Source: Pseudomonas bohemica (GTDB taxonomy: Bacteria > Pseudomonadota > Gammaproteobacteria > Pseudomonadales > Pseudomonadaceae). From it: a stretch of DNA of 64,000 bases. Positions 34,660 through 42,813 of this stretch are shown here, in pieces. Numbering within the stretch: the stretch's first letter is position 1; every line of letters starts with the position of its first letter. The stretch covers positions 62,001 through 126,000 of the forward strand of contig NZ_NKHL01000107.1 in the NCBI RefSeq assembly GCF_002934685.1, given 5' to 3'. Made by a program: the position numbers and the translations under genes. The notes beneath the pieces were generated by a model. It did not search any database. It was not told the DNA's origin and saw only the letters and a program-made list of their open reading frames with translations.

Positions 34660-35309
34660 CGCCACCGCCCCAACTGCAAGCAGCCTTGAGCCAATTGCTG
34701 GGCGACGCGCGACTGATCGCCGAGCCGCTGCCGGGTACTGAGCTTAAGTTGTGGCTGATCGACGCTTTGAACATGGACCGCGCGTTCAGCCCGGAAGAAA
34801 CCCGACGCATTCTGGAGGAGCCGCCGTACTGGAGTTTCTGCTGGGCCAGTGGCCTGGCGTTGGCGCGTTTTCTCGCCGAGCATCCACATTGGGTCGAAGG
34901 CAAGCGGGTGCTGGATTTCGGCGCAGGCTCGGGCGTGGCGGGCATCGCGGCGATGAAGGCCGGGGCGCTGGAGGTGGTGGCGTGTGATCTTGATCCGGTC
35001 GCGATCGCGTCCTGCAAGGCGAACGCGGAACTCAATGGGGTAACGCTCAGCTATTCGGCGGATTTCTTCGCCGAGGCAGATCGCTTCGATCTGATTCTGG
35101 TCGCCGACGTGCTGTACGACCGCGCCAACCTGCCACTGCTCGATCAGTTCCTGAGTCGCGGCAAAGAAGCGCTGGTGGCGGATTCGCGGGTGCGAGATTT
35201 TCAGCATCCGGCGTATGAGCGGTTGGGGATTCTCGAAGCGCTAACCTTGCCGGATCTGGCCGAGCCGTGGGAGTTCCGGCGTGTGAGCCTGTATCACGCG
35301 ATCAGATGA
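34656..35309 (+). CDS. Class I SAM methyltransferase, METTL20/ETF-beta-lysine-like
   Basis: A 217-residue methyltransferase. SAM motif I is VLDFGAGSGVAGIAAMKAGA (about residues 85-104) with the acidic DLDP end of the next strand; ahead of it is PYWSFCWASGLALARFL, which resembles the ETF-beta lysine methyltransferase group, as does the post-I segment VLVADVLYDR-like residues. Protein lysine methylation is therefore a reasonable guess, but small-molecule substrates cannot be excluded. It is translationally coupled to the lipoprotein gene. Confidence 0.75.
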   Translation: MTPPPQLQAALSQLLGDARLIAEPLPGTELKLWLIDALNMDRAFSPEETRRILEEPPYWSFCWASGLALARFLAEHPHWVEGKRVLDFGAGSGVAGIAAMKAGALEVVACDLDPVAIASCKANAELNGVTLSYSADFFAEADRFDLILVADVLYDRANLPLLDQFLSRGKEALVADSRVRDFQHPAYERLGILEALTLPDLAEPWEFRRVSLYHAIR

Positions 35310-35321
35310 CCACCGACGTCA

Positions 35322-35410
35322 TTGTAGGAGCGCGCTTGCCCGCGAAAGCAGCGTGTCAGGCTACATTTCGCTACAGACACACCGCGTTCGCGGGCAAGCG
35401 CGCTCCTGCG
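35322..35410. repeat. Paired REP elements, family 2
   Basis: GTAGGAGCGCGCTTGCCCGC (35324-35343) and GCGGGCAAGCGCGCTCCTGC (35390-35409), nearly perfect inverted copies separated by about 46 bases. This is the cleanest family 2 pair in the window. Confidence 0.87.
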
Positions 35411-35486
35411 ATCCAGAGTCGTGACTTCCGACAATCCCCCCAGCCCTTTATAGTTGCCGTCATTGAGCCTTTTTTCGAGAGTTACG

Positions 35487-36359
35487 ATGAGCCAGGAAAC
35501 GCCGTACATCTTCGATGCGACCACCGCCACTTTCGATCAGTTGGTCATCGAGAATTCCTTTCACAAACCCGTGCTGGTGGATTTCTGGGCCGAGTGGTGC
35601 GCGCCGTGCAAGGTGCTGATGCCGCTGCTGCAACAGATCGCCGAAAGCTATCAGGGCGAGTTGCTGCTGGCCAAGGTCGATTGCGACGCCGAGCAGGACA
35701 TCGTCGGCCGCTTCGGCATTCGTAGCCTGCCGACCGTGGTGCTGTTCAAGGATGGTCAGCCGGTCGATGGTTTCGCCGGCGCGCAGCCTGAGTCCGAGAT
35801 CCGCAAGCTGCTCGAACCCCATGTAAAGCTGCCGCCTCCTGCCGCAGCCGATCCATTGCAGACAGCGCAAGCGATGTTTGCCGAGAGCCATTTCGCGGAA
35901 GCCGAAGCCGTTCTGCAGACCATTCTCAGCGAGGACAACTCCAACGCCGCGGCACTGATTCTGTACGCGCGCTGCCTGGCCGAGCGTGGCGAGCTGACTG
36001 AGGCCCGTACCGTGCTGGACGCGGTCAAGGGCGACGAGCACAAGGCGGCATTGGCTGGCGCTAAGGCCCAGTTGACGTTCCTTGGCCAGGCAGCCGCCTT
36101 GCCGGACGTCGCCGACCTCAAGTCCCGTATCGCGCAAAATCCGCAGGACGACGAAGCGGCGTATCAACTCGCGATTCAACAATTGTCCCGCCAGCAATAC
36201 GACGCGGCGCTGGAGGGTCTGCTCACGCTGTTCATCCGCAACCGCAGCTACAGCGAAGGTCAGCCGCACAAGACCCTGCTTCAGGTGTTCGACCTGCTTG
36301 GCAACGATCACCCGCTGGTCACGACCTATCGTCGCAAGTTGTTCGCTGCGCTTTACTGA
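35487..36359 (+). CDS. Thioredoxin-TPR chaperone (CnoX/YbbN family) with CAPC active site
   Basis: A 290-residue cytoplasmic protein. The thioredoxin domain (1-110) has FWAEWCAPCKVLMPLL and the cis-proline strand RSLPTVVLFKDG; residues 120-290 form TPR-like helices (DPLQTAQAMFAESHFAEAEA, DDEAAYQLAIQQLSRQQYDA). E. coli CnoX lacks a redox-active CxxC, whereas this copy keeps both cysteines (CAPC), so it may have thiol-disulfide activity besides holdase function. The ATG at 35487 is chosen over an upstream start that adds 11 residues. It meets the next gene tail to tail with a seven-base overlap. Confidence 0.88.
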   Translation: MSQETPYIFDATTATFDQLVIENSFHKPVLVDFWAEWCAPCKVLMPLLQQIAESYQGELLLAKVDCDAEQDIVGRFGIRSLPTVVLFKDGQPVDGFAGAQPESEIRKLLEPHVKLPPPAAADPLQTAQAMFAESHFAEAEAVLQTILSEDNSNAAALILYARCLAERGELTEARTVLDAVKGDEHKAALAGAKAQLTFLGQAAALPDVADLKSRIAQNPQDDEAAYQLAIQQLSRQQYDAALEGLLTLFIRNRSYSEGQPHKTLLQVFDLLGNDHPLVTTYRRKLFAALY

Positions 36360-36709
36360 TCCACCCAGTGATACTCCGGCGCATCGCCATGGCTTTCGAC
36401 TCTGACGTTGGAGCTGTGGCGCATGCGCACCATCAGGCGCTTTCCTGCCGCCGTACTCCCCGCCAGCCCTTCCAGTTGCCCGAGCAAATCCGGCCCGCTC
36501 ATGTGCCCGGACTTGCGCAGCAGGTCCTGAGCGATGTTCCAGACTGCGTCGTTGTGGCTGGCCTTTGGTTTGGCCTGCGCAGGGCTATCAGACATGCTCA
36601 CCAGCGAATGCGCGCCCAACTGGATCCCCAGCTTCGCCCAATCGCCGTCGTCCATTTCCACGGTCAGATCCACCGGCAGGTCGCCGACGGTTCCACGAAT
36701 TCGCAGCAT
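36353..36709 (-). CDS. Conserved hypothetical protein
   Basis: A 118-residue soluble protein that I do not recognise. It starts MLRIRGTVGDLPVDLTVEMD, with an acidic N-terminal beta-rich half, and contains a helical segment NDAVWNIAQDLLRKSGHMSG and a C-terminus ending in EYHWVDQ. No signal peptide or membrane helix is seen. The codon use matches its neighbours, and homologues appear common in Pseudomonas as far as I recall. Its stop overlaps the end of the convergent thioredoxin gene. Confidence 0.65.
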   Translation of the reverse strand: MLRIRGTVGDLPVDLTVEMDDGDWAKLGIQLGAHSLVSMSDSPAQAKPKASHNDAVWNIAQDLLRKSGHMSGPDLLGQLEGLAGSTAAGKRLMVRMRHSSNVRVESHGDAPEYHWVDQ

Positions 36710-36791
36710 ATGTGTGTCCTCTGATTGGCGATGCGGCATGGTCCCACAGCACGACATTGCCGGACAAAAAAGTTAAGAACTCGCACAACAT

Positions 36792-36815
36792 ATTGTTATA
36801 AGATCACATAACAAT
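36792..36815. promoter_or_regulatory. zur box: Candidate Zur operator
   Basis: ATTGTTAT and ATAACAAT form a perfect 8-base inverted repeat around eight bases. Within it GTTATAAGATCAC (36795-36807) differs by one base from GTTATNNNATAAC, the form I know for gammaproteobacterial Zur sites. It ends 27 bases upstream of the histidine-rich protein gene. The wider spacing of the perfect repeat means another repressor is possible. Confidence 0.5.
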
Positions 36816-36841
36816 TTCGAACCTCTCCCGGAGCTCTTTCC

Positions 36842-37405
36842 ATGCGTCGTCTGCTATTGGCCCTTCCGTTCGCGCTGCTTCCCCTCGCCATCGCTCACGC
36901 CGCTGACGAACATGATCACGGCAGTCTCGGCGCGCATGTGCACGGCGTGGCGCGGCTGGACATGGCGCTGGATGGCCGCACGCTGGAAATCGAACTGGAT
37001 ACACCGGCCATGAACATCGTCGGTTTCGAACACCCCGCCACCACCGATGCCGACAAAATGAAGCTGGCGCTCGCACGGGAAACCCTGCTCAAGCCCCACG
37101 GCCTGTTCAGCATCCCGGAGGCCGCCGGTTGCACGGTGAGCAAACAGAAGCTGGAAAGCCCGCTGTTCGGCCACGAGGGGGATGACCACAACGACGGCGA
37201 TACCGACGAGCATGAACACGAGCACAGCGAAATCCACGGCCATTACCAGTTCACCTGCAGCGTTGCGGCGGTGCTGAACAAACTGGACCTGACGCAACTG
37301 TTCAAAAGCTTCCCCGCCACCCAAACCATTCAGGTACAACTGGTCACGCCGAAACGTCAGATGGGTGCCGAAGTGCGTCCGAGTAACCCCGTCGTCAAGT
37401 TCTAA
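36842..37405 (+). CDS. DUF2796 (ZrgA-like) histidine-rich zinc-uptake protein
   Basis: A 187-residue periplasmic protein: signal peptide LLALPFALLPLAIAHA, then a DUF2796 domain beginning EHDHGSLGAHVHGVARLDMA. A central acidic/histidine segment (HEGDDHNDGDTDEHEHEHSE) offers many metal ligands. Family members such as Vibrio ZrgA assist zinc acquisition. It opens a four-gene unit with an ABC ATPase, a permease and a DUF3299 protein, an order I recall from P. aeruginosa PA4063-PA4066, which responds to zinc limitation. The Zur-like site upstream agrees with this. Confidence 0.85.
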   Translation: MRRLLLALPFALLPLAIAHAADEHDHGSLGAHVHGVARLDMALDGRTLEIELDTPAMNIVGFEHPATTDADKMKLALARETLLKPHGLFSIPEAAGCTVSKQKLESPLFGHEGDDHNDGDTDEHEHEHSEIHGHYQFTCSVAAVLNKLDLTQLFKSFPATQTIQVQLVTPKRQMGAEVRPSNPVVKF

Positions 37406-37459
37406 TGATCGCGGCTGCGCACATACGGCCGAGATTTTCCGGTCGTTCACTTTCCCGAT

Positions 37460-38182
37460 ATGACTCAGGCCATGACTCAAGCACTTATCGAGCTGTCCGA
37501 CCTCGGCTTCACCTGGCCAGGCCACTCGCCGTTGCTGGACATCCCGGCATTCCGTCTGGAGCCCGGCGAAACCCTGTTCCTCAAGGGCCCGAGCGGCAGC
37601 GGCAAAACCACGTTGCTGGGACTGCTCGGCGGCGTACAGAAACCCAATAGAGGCAGCATCCGGTTACTTGGTCAAGAGCTGACCCAGCTCTCGGCCGGCG
37701 CCCGTGATCGCTTTCGCGTCGATCACACCGGTTACATTTTTCAACAGTTCAACCTGCTGCCGTTTCTTTCGGTGCGGGAGAACGTCGAACTGCCCTGCCA
37801 TTTTTCAAAACTGCGCGCGCAGCGGGCGACACAGCGCCATGGCAGCGTCGATCAGGCCGCTGCCACTTTGCTTGCCCATTTAGGTTTGAAGGATGCGCAA
37901 TTGCTCGACCGCCGCGCCGATTCGCTGTCCATCGGCCAGCAACAACGGGTTGCGGCCGCTCGGGCGCTGATCGGTCAACCGGAACTGGTGATCGCCGATG
38001 AACCGACGTCGGCTCTGGATGCCGACGCCCGTGAAGCCTTCATTCAGCTGCTGTTCGCCGAATGTCGCGAGGCCGGGGCCAGCCTGTTGTTCGTCAGCCA
38101 TGATCAAAGCCTGGCGCCGCTGTTCGACCGCAATCTGTCGCTGGCCGAACTCAATCGCGCCGCCGTCGCCGCCGAGGTTTGA
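37460..38182 (+). CDS. ABC transporter ATP-binding protein (LolD/MacB type)
   Basis: A 240-residue ATPase with Walker A GPSGSGKTTLLG, Q-loop FQQFNLLPFLSVRENV, signature LSIGQQQRVAAARAL, Walker B LVIADEPTSALD and switch histidine in VSHDQSL. This subfamily pairs with FtsX-type permeases for extrusion or mechanotransmission rather than import. An ATG 12 bases downstream (MTQALIELSDLGF) is an alternative start. It is followed one base after its stop by the permease gene. Confidence 0.92.
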   Translation: MTQAMTQALIELSDLGFTWPGHSPLLDIPAFRLEPGETLFLKGPSGSGKTTLLGLLGGVQKPNRGSIRLLGQELTQLSAGARDRFRVDHTGYIFQQFNLLPFLSVRENVELPCHFSKLRAQRATQRHGSVDQAAATLLAHLGLKDAQLLDRRADSLSIGQQQRVAAARALIGQPELVIADEPTSALDADAREAFIQLLFAECREAGASLLFVSHDQSLAPLFDRNLSLAELNRAAVAAEV

Positions 38183-38183
38183 G

Positions 38184-39449
38184 ATGTATCTTCTTCGCCT
38201 GGCGCTGGCCAGTCTCGCCAACCGTCGCTTTACCGCGTTTCTCACCGCCTTCGCCATCGCACTGTCAGTGTGTCTGCTGTTGGCCGTGGAACGCGTGCGC
38301 ACCGAAGCCCGCGCCAGTTTTGCCAGCACCATCAGCGGCACGGACCTGATCGTCGGCGCTCGTTCCGGCTCGGTCAATCTGCTGCTGTATTCGGTGTTCC
38401 GCATCGGCAACGCCACCAACAACATCCGCTGGGACAGCTTCGAGCACTTCGCAGGCAGCAAGCAGGTGAAGTGGGCGATCCCTGTTTCCCTTGGCGACAG
38501 CCATCGCGGCTATCGGGTGATGGGCACCACCGAAGCGTATTTCGAGCACTACCAGTACGGCCGCCAGCGACATCTGGAACTGGTCGATGGACGACCGTTC
38601 GACACCGATCCGTTTGAAGTGGTACTCGGTGCCGAAGTCGCCGAGGCGCTGCATTACAAGCTCGGCGACAAGCTGGTGCTGGCCCATGGCGTGGCCGTGG
38701 TGAGCCTGGTCAAGCACGACGACATGCCGTTCACCGTCGTCGGCATCCTCAAGCGAACCGGCACGCCGGTGGACCGCACGCTGCACATCAGCCTGGGCGG
38801 CATGGAGGCGATCCACATCGATTGGCACAACGGCGCGCCGGCTCAGGGCGCAGGACGTATCACCGCCGATCAGGCGCGCAACATGGACCTGACGCCGACC
38901 GCCATCACCGCATTCATGCTCGGGCTGAACAGCAAGATTTCCACCTTCGCCCTGCAACGGGAAATCAATGAATTCCGTGGTGAGCCGATGCTGGCGATCC
39001 TGCCGGGCGTGGCCTTGCAGGAACTGTGGAGCCTGATGGGCACGGCTGAGAAGGCGCTTTTCGTGATTTCGCTGTTCGTGGTGCTGACCGGATTGATCGG
39101 CATGCTGACAGCCATCCTCACCAGCCTCAACGAGCGGCGGCGGGAGATGGCCATCCTGCGTTCGGTCGGCGCTCGGCCCTGGCATGTCGCAACCCTGCTG
39201 ATTCTCGAAGCGTTTGCCCTGGCACTGGCGGGTGCGGTCAGCGGTCTGGCGCTGCTGTACATCGGCATTGCGGCCGCGCAGGGTTACGTGCAGGCGAATT
39301 ACGGCCTGTACTTGCCGCTCTCGCTGCCCAGCGCTTATGAATGGACGCTGCTCGGCGGCATTCTCGGAGCAGCGCTGCTGATGGGCGTCGTGCCTGCGTG
39401 GCGTGCTTATCGCCAGTCGCTGGCGGATGGTTTGTCGATTCGTTTATGA
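38184..39449 (+). CDS. ABC transporter permease, FtsX/MacB type
   Basis: A 421-residue inner-membrane protein: one N-terminal helix (AFLTAFAIALSVCLLLAVE), a periplasmic MacB-PCD-like domain of about 230 residues, then three C-terminal helices of the FtsX domain with the LNERRREMAILRSVGARPW coupling motif near 320. With the preceding ATPase it should form a tripartite-type or mechanotransmission complex. Its role in zinc homeostasis is inferred from the flanking DUF2796 and DUF3299 genes. Confidence 0.9.
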   Translation: MYLLRLALASLANRRFTAFLTAFAIALSVCLLLAVERVRTEARASFASTISGTDLIVGARSGSVNLLLYSVFRIGNATNNIRWDSFEHFAGSKQVKWAIPVSLGDSHRGYRVMGTTEAYFEHYQYGRQRHLELVDGRPFDTDPFEVVLGAEVAEALHYKLGDKLVLAHGVAVVSLVKHDDMPFTVVGILKRTGTPVDRTLHISLGGMEAIHIDWHNGAPAQGAGRITADQARNMDLTPTAITAFMLGLNSKISTFALQREINEFRGEPMLAILPGVALQELWSLMGTAEKALFVISLFVVLTGLIGMLTAILTSLNERRREMAILRSVGARPWHVATLLILEAFALALAGAVSGLALLYIGIAAAQGYVQANYGLYLPLSLPSAYEWTLLGGILGAALLMGVVPAWRAYRQSLADGLSIRL

Positions 39450-39459
39450 GGACGTGGTA

Positions 39460-39993
39460 ATGCGCAGGTCGTGGGTGCTGTTGTGGTTGTTGGTCGCATC
39501 GAGCGCATGGGCGCAGGACTTGCGGGTGCTGACGTGGCAGGAAATGATCCCGCCCGACGCACCACCGGTGAAACTGATCACCGCGCCCATCCATGACCTG
39601 TCGAAAATGGCTGATGCCTTGTCGGTGGAATCAGCGCCAGCGGCCCATCAACTGGCGCCGAACGCCCCGGTGGTGAAATCGCTGGACGGCCAACAGGTGC
39701 GCCTGCCGGGTTACATCGTGCCGCTGGAAGTCAGCGAAGAAGGCCGCGTCACCGAGTTTCTGCTGGTGCCGTACTTCGGCGCCTGCATACACGTGCCGCC
39801 ACCGCCGCCGAACCAGATCGTCCACGTCACCAGTGAGCTTGGGGTGAAGGTCGACGAGCTGTACCAGCCGTACTGGATCGAAGGGCCGATGCAGGTCAAA
39901 TCCAGCACCAGCGAACTGGCCGATGCGGGGTATCAGATGGAGGCGGACAAGATTCTGGTTTATGAATTGCCGGATGACAGCAGCGGCCAGTGA
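39460..39993 (+). CDS. DUF3299 domain periplasmic protein
   Basis: A 177-residue secreted protein (signal peptide SWVLLWLLVASSAWA). The DUF3299 core includes VRLPGYIVPLEV and FLLVPYFGACIHVPPPPPNQ, a conserved Cys/His-containing loop that could hold metal. The ATG at 39460 follows the permease stop by 10 bases and gives a proper signal peptide. It is the last gene of the probable zinc operon. The biochemical function of the family is unknown. Confidence 0.85.
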   Translation: MRRSWVLLWLLVASSAWAQDLRVLTWQEMIPPDAPPVKLITAPIHDLSKMADALSVESAPAAHQLAPNAPVVKSLDGQQVRLPGYIVPLEVSEEGRVTEFLLVPYFGACIHVPPPPPNQIVHVTSELGVKVDELYQPYWIEGPMQVKSSTSELADAGYQMEADKILVYELPDDSSGQ

Positions 39994-40073
39994 TCGGGTA
40001 CCAGCTGCAAGACAGATCCAGCAAGCCGCAACACCGCGAACCTATTTGAAACTCGCAGCTGTTCTTCATTTCA

Positions 40074-40087
40074 TTGAGCTGTGTCAA
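40074..40087. promoter_or_regulatory. Candidate Anr/FNR box upstream of ompW/oprG
   Basis: TTGAGCTGTGTCAA fits TTGA-N6-TCAA and departs from the TTGAT-N4-ATCAA consensus at the two inner positions. It is 63 bases upstream of the porin ATG. Control of oprG by the oxygen sensor Anr is known for P. aeruginosa. Confidence 0.5.
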
Positions 40088-40150
40088 AACCCGCGCATCA
40101 GACACTTCGTAACATAGGGCATCACTTCTAAACGCCCTTTCGGAGCCCCC

Positions 40151-40837
40151 ATGAACAAGTCCCTGCTCGGCGCATCTCTGGTTGCGCTTGCCCTCTGCAC
40201 ACCGATCGCCGCCGAGGCCCACCAGGCCGGTGATTTCATCGTGCGCGCGGGCGCGGCGCGGGTGAATCCCAACGAGGACAGCGGCAACCTGAAGCTCGAC
40301 GGGACCAAAGTCTCGGGCACCAAAGCCACCGCCGACAACTCGACACAACTGGGCCTGACCTTCGCCTACATGCTGACCGACCACGTGGGCCTGGAACTGC
40401 TGGCCGCGACCCCGTTCAGCCACACCATCGGCGTGAAAGGCCTGGGTCCTGGACTGGACGGCAAGCTGGCAGACGTCAAACAGCTGCCACCCACACTGTC
40501 GCTGCAGTACTACCCGATGGACGCCGCGTCGAAATTCCAACCCTATGCCGGTATCGGCCTGAACTACACCAAGTTCTTCGACACTGACCTCAGCGGCGAG
40601 CGCAAGGATCAGGGTTTCAGCAACCTCAAGCTCAAGGATTCGGTAGGCTTGGCCGGGCAGGTCGGTATGGATTACATGCTGACCGACAACATCATGCTCA
40701 ACGCCTCGGTGTGGTACGTCGACATCGACACCAAGGCCAGCGTTGACGGCCCATCTGCGCTGAGCGTTGGCAAAACCAAGGTGGATGTTGACATCGACCC
40801 TTGGGTCTACATGGTTGGTGTTGGTTACAAGTTCTGA
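40151..40837 (+). CDS. oprG: OmpW-family outer-membrane protein (OprG)
   Basis: An 8-stranded beta-barrel thought to pass small hydrophobic molecules. The 228-residue protein has signal peptide SLLGASLVALALCTPIAAEA, the OmpW start HQAGDFIVRAGAARVNPNE, TQLGLTFAYMLTDHVGLELL, and the C-terminal VDIDPWVYMVGVGYKF ending in phenylalanine for BAM-dependent assembly. Synteny with epimerase genes and the Anr-like box matches P. aeruginosa oprG. Confidence 0.92.
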   Translation: MNKSLLGASLVALALCTPIAAEAHQAGDFIVRAGAARVNPNEDSGNLKLDGTKVSGTKATADNSTQLGLTFAYMLTDHVGLELLAATPFSHTIGVKGLGPGLDGKLADVKQLPPTLSLQYYPMDAASKFQPYAGIGLNYTKFFDTDLSGERKDQGFSNLKLKDSVGLAGQVGMDYMLTDNIMLNASVWYVDIDTKASVDGPSALSVGKTKVDVDIDPWVYMVGVGYKF

Positions 40838-40849
40838 AACGCCGCTGAC

Positions 40850-40935
40850 CTGTAGGAACGCGCTTGCCCGCGAAGAGTCTTCCATCCGATGAATCTCGGT
40901 CGGTCACATGGGCCTCTCGCGGGCAAGCGCGCTCC
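40850..40935. repeat. Paired REP elements, family 2
   Basis: TGTAGGAACGCGCTTGCCCG (40851-40870) and TCGCGGGCAAGCGCGCTCCG (40917-40936) as inverted units, just after the oprG stop and before the bidirectional terminator at 40953-40980. Confidence 0.8.
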
Positions 40936-40952
40936 GATAAAGAATGATTGCG

Positions 40953-40980
40953 TAAAAAAGGCACCCCATGGGTGCCTTTT
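40953..40980. terminator. Bidirectional rho-independent terminator
   Basis: AAAAAAGGCACCCCATGGGTGCCTTTT: a seven- to eight-pair GC-rich stem with A-tract on the left and T-tract on the right. The minus strand has six T residues and would end the epimerase transcript; the plus strand has four and could end oprG. Confidence 0.8.
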
Positions 40981-40997
40981 GCGTTGCAGGGATTAGC

Positions 40998-41936
40998 TTA
41001 CGAGGCACAGCGCCCCATCAGGCGCGCCAAACCTATAGCGAGAGGCGTCGGCTCCGGTACCCTGAAGCGTGCGAGCAAACGCTGGTTGTCAGCGCGGGAA
41101 TGCTTGATGTCTCCCGAACGCGGCGGCAGATACGTCACCGGGGGCAAACTCCCGACCACTTGACCAAATGCCGCCAACAGCTCGTTCAACGACGTAGTGG
41201 CATTCAGGCCGACGTTGACTGCGCCCTCTTCGGCCACCGGCAACTCAAAACCCTGCACCACGAGATCGACCAGGTCTTCGACATAAAAGAAGTCCCGAGT
41301 CTGCTCGCCATCACCAAAAACCGAGATCGGCAGGCCCTTCTCGGCGCGCTCGGCAAAAATGCTGATCACCCCGGAATACGGTGAAGACGGATCCTGACGC
41401 GGCCCGAAGATGTTGAAGAAGCGAAACACCACCGGCTCCAGACCGTGTTGACGACGATAAAAGTCGAGATAGTGCTCGCTCGCCAGCTTGTCCGAGGCAT
41501 ACGGTGTCAGCGGCGCTTTGGGCGTGTCTTCGTTGATGGCCTGGCCTTCGCCGTTGTTGCCGTACACCGCCGCGCTGGAGGCGAACACCACGCGTTTGAT
41601 GCCGGCCTGACGCATGGCTTCGCAGACGTTCAACGTGCCGATGAAGTTGCTTTGGTGGGTCTTGACCGGATCGTCTACCGAGGCCTGCACCGAAGCCACC
41701 GCCGCCAGATGCGCGACTGCCTGGCAACCCATCGCCGCCCGCGCCACCAGCGCCGCATCGGCTACATCGCCCACGATCAGCTCGACCCGAGGATTGTCCA
41801 GCGGCAGGTTGCTGCGCTTGCCGGCGGACAGGTCGTCGAGCACGCGCACGGCATAGCCTTTGGCGAGCAAAGCGTCGACCAGGTGCGAACCGATGAAACC
41901 GGCGCCGCCGGTAATAAGGACAGGAGCATCAGACAT
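40998..41936 (-). CDS. NAD-dependent epimerase/dehydratase, UDP-glucose 4-epimerase type
   Basis: A 312-residue extended SDR. The nucleotide motif GGAGFIGSHL is at about 9-18, the catalytic pair YASDK near 147, and ASSAAVYGNN precedes it. It probably interconverts nucleotide sugars for surface polysaccharides. The start MSDAPVLITGG at 41936 overlaps the preceding gene by eight bases, so the two are coupled. Specificity (GalE, WbpP-like or other) cannot be set from sequence by eye. Confidence 0.87.
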   Translation of the reverse strand: MSDAPVLITGGAGFIGSHLVDALLAKGYAVRVLDDLSAGKRSNLPLDNPRVELIVGDVADAALVARAAMGCQAVAHLAAVASVQASVDDPVKTHQSNFIGTLNVCEAMRQAGIKRVVFASSAAVYGNNGEGQAINEDTPKAPLTPYASDKLASEHYLDFYRRQHGLEPVVFRFFNIFGPRQDPSSPYSGVISIFAERAEKGLPISVFGDGEQTRDFFYVEDLVDLVVQGFELPVAEEGAVNVGLNATTSLNELLAAFGQVVGSLPPVTYLPPRSGDIKHSRADNQRLLARFRVPEPTPLAIGLARLMGRCAS

Positions 41937-42813
41937 GACGGTAATAGCGGTCCAATAGGCTGGGCAAACCGGCACGCCATGCGCGGGGCTTGATACCAAA
42001 GGTGTGAAGGATTTTCTTGCAGGCCAGCACCGCGTTCTGCGGCTCTTCGGCGGCATCGGGGCTGGCGGCGTGGGCTTGGGCGGTTGGCGCTTCGATGGCC
42101 AGCGTGCGCATCAGGCGCGCCTCGGTGAGAATCGCCTGCCCCAACGCCAGCGGAGTGGTGGCCTCATGACCGGCGTAGTGATAGGTGCCCCACAGCGGCG
42201 CGGCGCAATCGAGCTGTTTGAGCACCGAAATGATTACCCGCGCGGCGTCATCGACAGGCGTTGGGTTGCCGCGACGGTCATCGGCCAGCAGCAGTTCGTC
42301 CGTGGTTTCGGCGCGGGTCAGGAAACGCCCGAGCACACCATCGGCGCTGTCATCGAGCAACCAGCCAAAACGTAACAGCACATGTTGCGGGCAAGTGGCG
42401 CGCACGCTTTGTTCAATGCGCCACAGCGCCTGACCACGGGAGCCCAGCGGGACCGGTTCGTCCTTCTCGCTATAGGCAGTAGCGCGCGAGCCATCGAATA
42501 CCCGATAGCTGGAAGGTTGAACCAGAACGATGTTGTGATGCTGGCACAGCTGCGCCAGACGCTCGACGGAGCGTTCCTGGGTGTCCAGCCTTTCCGCGCT
42601 CACACTCTGCGCCTGAAACCAGTCGTAGTAGTAAGCAAGGTTGATCAAGGCGTCCGGGCGGGTGTCATCGAGCAGTTGCGTCAGGCTTGCCGCATCCCAC
42701 CCGTCTTGTGGCGGACGCGGTGCGAGGAAGCCAATGTCCTCCTCGGCACCCAGACGAATCAACGCCTGCCCAAGGGCATTCCCGCCGCCCAACAGCATAA
42801 GGCGCATTCGCAT
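41929..42813 (-). CDS. RmlD-like sugar-nucleotide-binding protein with degenerate active site
   Basis: A 294-residue extended SDR related to dTDP-4-dehydrorhamnose reductase. It has a GGGNALGQAL nucleotide loop, INLAYYYDW and the RmlD-type SSYRVFDG strand. Where RmlD has the catalytic Tyr-x-x-x-Lys (usually YGxSK) this protein reads GSRGQALW, so both residues appear lost. It may bind but not reduce a nucleotide sugar, or act as a partner of the downstream epimerase. The start at 42813 avoids a basic upstream extension. Confidence 0.78.
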   Translation of the reverse strand: MRMRLMLLGGGNALGQALIRLGAEEDIGFLAPRPPQDGWDAASLTQLLDDTRPDALINLAYYYDWFQAQSVSAERLDTQERSVERLAQLCQHHNIVLVQPSSYRVFDGSRATAYSEKDEPVPLGSRGQALWRIEQSVRATCPQHVLLRFGWLLDDSADGVLGRFLTRAETTDELLLADDRRGNPTPVDDAARVIISVLKQLDCAAPLWGTYHYAGHEATTPLALGQAILTEARLMRTLAIEAPTAQAHAASPDAAEEPQNAVLACKKILHTFGIKPRAWRAGLPSLLDRYYRHV

